Positions 5,261 to 6,503 of a stretch of DNA of 6,503 bases are shown here, one piece after another. The position numbers and the translations under genes were made by a program. The first letter of the stretch is position 1. Every line of letters starts with the position of its first letter. Origin of the DNA: Lachnospiraceae bacterium (GTDB lineage Bacteria > Bacillota > Clostridia > Lachnospirales > Lachnospiraceae); the NCBI GenBank assembly GCA_003519685.1, contig DOWG01000316.1, forward strand, positions 1 through 6,503. Direction: 5' to 3'. The notes beneath the pieces were generated by a model. The model saw nothing but the letters and a program-made list of their open reading frames with translations, was not told where the DNA came from and made no database searches.

Positions 5261-6349
5261 ATGAAAAAAACAGCTTTTACGGTAATTCTTATGCTTACAG
5301 CGCTGCTTTTTATTGGGTGTAAGAAAGAAAATAAAAATAATGGTGATAATGCAATTAAAGATTATGAGTCAAATGTTTCTGCCACACCGATACCGACTGC
5401 AGCTCCCGTTATTCCGGAAGAGAGCCATGAAGGAGAGATGAGAAGTATGCTGACCGGACTGTGGGTGCTGGAGGAGATTGGTAAAAAACGTCCCTATGCG
5501 TTTCAATTCAGTAATTATAAAACCGTGAAAAACCAGTGGGGAATCGGACAGGCGGATATTGTCTATGAGGCACTGGTGGAAGGCGGAATTACAAGGCTTT
5601 TGGCAATCGGAGAAAATTACAGCGGAGACCGTTTCGGATCTATGCGAAGTTCGAGGCATTATTTTGCAAGTATTGCGGATGAATATGATGCCATCTATAT
5701 ACATTTTGGTAAAACAAAATACGCAAAAAGCAAACTGGCAGAATTGAAAATCGATAATCTTGACGGGATAGAAGGAATTGGTACTACCGTTTTTTACCGG
5801 GATAATTCAATGAAAGCACCGCATAATGCTTTTGCAAGCCTGGACGGTATTCTTGCAGGAATTAAAAAGAAGGGATATGAAACGATGTATCCGGAAGGAT
5901 ATGAGCCGCATTTTGCCTTTTATAGTGAGGATACGAATCTGGATACGGGTTCCGCAGCCAATAAAGTAACGATAGATTTTTCAAGCTATGCTGCTCCCTA
6001 CCTGGATTACAATTCGGAGGATAAGCTGTATTATCGATATCAGTTTGGCGGTCCACATAAGGATTCCAATACGGATCAACAGCTTACGTTTAAAAATATT
6101 ATCGTTCAATTTGTAAAGGAAAGAGATATTGATAGAAATCATTATCAAACGATGGATTTTGAGGATGCCAGCGGCAGCGGCTATTATATTTCCAATGGAA
6201 AGAAAGTAGACATTACCTGGAAAAAGAAGGAATCTGCCGGGCGAATGCGCTACTATGATGCTTCCGGCAACGAGCTCACGATAAATCCCGGTAAAACATA
6301 TATTGCAATATTTCCGGATAATCGCTTAAATGATATTGGCATAGAATAA
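5261..6349 (+). CDS. yerB: DUF3048 (YerB-like) lipoprotein
   Basis: The 362-residue product starts with a lipoprotein signal (MKKTAFTVILMLTALL then lipobox FIGC, acceptor C20), so it should be anchored to the outer face of the membrane. A low-complexity linker (21-60, N/K- then T/P-rich) leads to a DUF3048 domain (about 76-200): RPYAFQFSNY, WGIGQADIVYEALVEGGITR (93-112), SMRSSRHYFASIADEYDAIYIHFG (127-150, shown as conserved landmarks), YRDNSMKAPHNAFAS (179-193). The C-terminal part (about 230-355, with KKVDITWKK, GNELTINPGKTYIAIFP) fits DUF3048_C. B. subtilis YerB is of this type; its function is not established, though a cell-envelope role is plausible. The usual small-residue GGS after IxHxG is replaced by GKTKYAKS. 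AGGAGGAG (5250-5257) sits close upstream of the ATG. The 15-nt gap to ybeY indicates the same operon, an arrangement not found in B. subtilis. Confidence 0.9.
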   Translation: MKKTAFTVILMLTALLFIGCKKENKNNGDNAIKDYESNVSATPIPTAAPVIPEESHEGEMRSMLTGLWVLEEIGKKRPYAFQFSNYKTVKNQWGIGQADIVYEALVEGGITRLLAIGENYSGDRFGSMRSSRHYFASIADEYDAIYIHFGKTKYAKSKLAELKIDNLDGIEGIGTTVFYRDNSMKAPHNAFASLDGILAGIKKKGYETMYPEGYEPHFAFYSEDTNLDTGSAANKVTIDFSSYAAPYLDYNSEDKLYYRYQFGGPHKDSNTDQQLTFKNIIVQFVKERDIDRNHYQTMDFEDASGSGYYISNGKKVDITWKKKESAGRMRYYDASGNELTINPGKTYIAIFPDNRLNDIGIE

Positions 6350-6444
6350 TCATTTGAATTCTGTTCTTACGGGAGTGATATATAGCAGGAGAATTGGACT
6401 TCCAATTTATCTTGTATACGGATGAGAAAATAGAGGAGAATGAC
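6350..6444 (+). other. Gap after yerB with an inverted repeat and a weak promoter candidate
   Basis: This 95-nt gap is the longest inside the cluster. It holds an inverted repeat, AATTGGA (6392-6398) and TCCAATT (6401-6407), with no T tract after it, so it is not a good terminator and may be an operator. TTGGAC (6394-6399) inside it with TATACG (6415-6420) could be a poor sigma-A promoter with a 15-bp spacer. GAGGAG (6433-6438) is the ribosome site of the next gene. No gene is seen here. Confidence 0.4.
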
Positions 6445-6503
6445 ATGTCTGCAAAAAAACACAGTAATCATTTTTTAGTACAAGGCAGTATCCTGGCGGC
6501 TGC
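6445..6503 (+). CDS. Probable SpoVB/MurJ-type flippase, N-terminus only
   Basis: ATG at 6445 has GAGGAG (6433-6438) 6 nt upstream and opens a frame to the window edge, giving MSAKKHSNHFLVQGSILAA. The short basic start followed by FLVQGSILAAA resembles the beginning of polysaccharide-biosynthesis/SpoVB-type (MVF/MATE superfamily) lipid flippases of Lachnospiraceae, which usually continue with a first membrane helix and a VRxIGLxYRIP motif. Only 19 residues are visible, so this rests on resemblance from memory. Another membrane protein cannot be excluded. Confidence 0.5.
   Translation, partial: MSAKKHSNHFLVQGSILAA

Noticed and set aside
6392..6407. Inverted repeat after yerB as a terminator
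   Set aside because: The stem is AT-rich with a 2-4 nt loop and no T tract follows.

Overview
The window reads as a spore-forming, low-to-medium GC Clostridia chromosome, most likely Lachnospiraceae. This is inferred from the alaS-rpsU adjacency, the yqfC/yqfD sporulation pair, strong GGAGG-type ribosome binding sites and AT-rich intergenic DNA; no rRNA or other direct taxonomic marker is present. All genes lie on the + strand. No mobile element, CRISPR array, tRNA or rRNA was seen.

Layout. Positions 1-126 are the C-terminal end of alanyl-tRNA synthetase (alaS). Positions 127-297 hold a short direct repeat, a near-consensus housekeeping promoter (TTGACG-16-TATAAT with an extended -10) and a leader whose hairpin abuts a long Shine-Dalgarno sequence. 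Then comes rpsU (298-471, ribosomal protein bS21). Positions 472-752 contain three back-to-back hairpins, two of which look like intrinsic terminators, followed by a mother-cell-type (sigma-E-like) promoter element.

From 753 a tight gene cluster runs to the end of the window: yqfC, yqfD, phoH, a shortened yqfF/pgpH-type HD membrane protein, ybeY, a DUF3048 (YerB-like) lipoprotein, and the first codons of a probable SpoVB-type flippase. Two junctions (yqfD/phoH and phoH/yqfF) are 14-nt overlaps. The next two gaps are 15-18 nt, and the yqfC-yqfD gap is 30 nt. Only the last gap (95 nt) is long enough to hold a separate promoter.

How the genes work together. The order yqfC-yqfD-phoH-yqfF-ybeY is the Bacillus subtilis order, with rpsU upstream, so this is a conserved neighbourhood joining sporulation, RNA metabolism (PhoH, YbeY) and cyclic-di-AMP turnover (YqfF/PgpH). 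It differs from B. subtilis by lacking yqeY, yqfA and yqfB between rpsU and yqfC, and by having yerB-like and flippase genes where dgkA-cdd-era would follow.

The most unusual item is the yqfF/pgpH gene. The protein is 437 residues instead of roughly 700 or more. It has no large ectodomain, its HD motif is HE, the segment carrying another metal-ligand histidine is missing, and it carries a three-copy 8-residue linker repeat. It may have lost or changed cyclic-di-AMP phosphodiesterase activity. I do not see a wholly new system; the other loci are recognisable, with local oddities listed in the findings.
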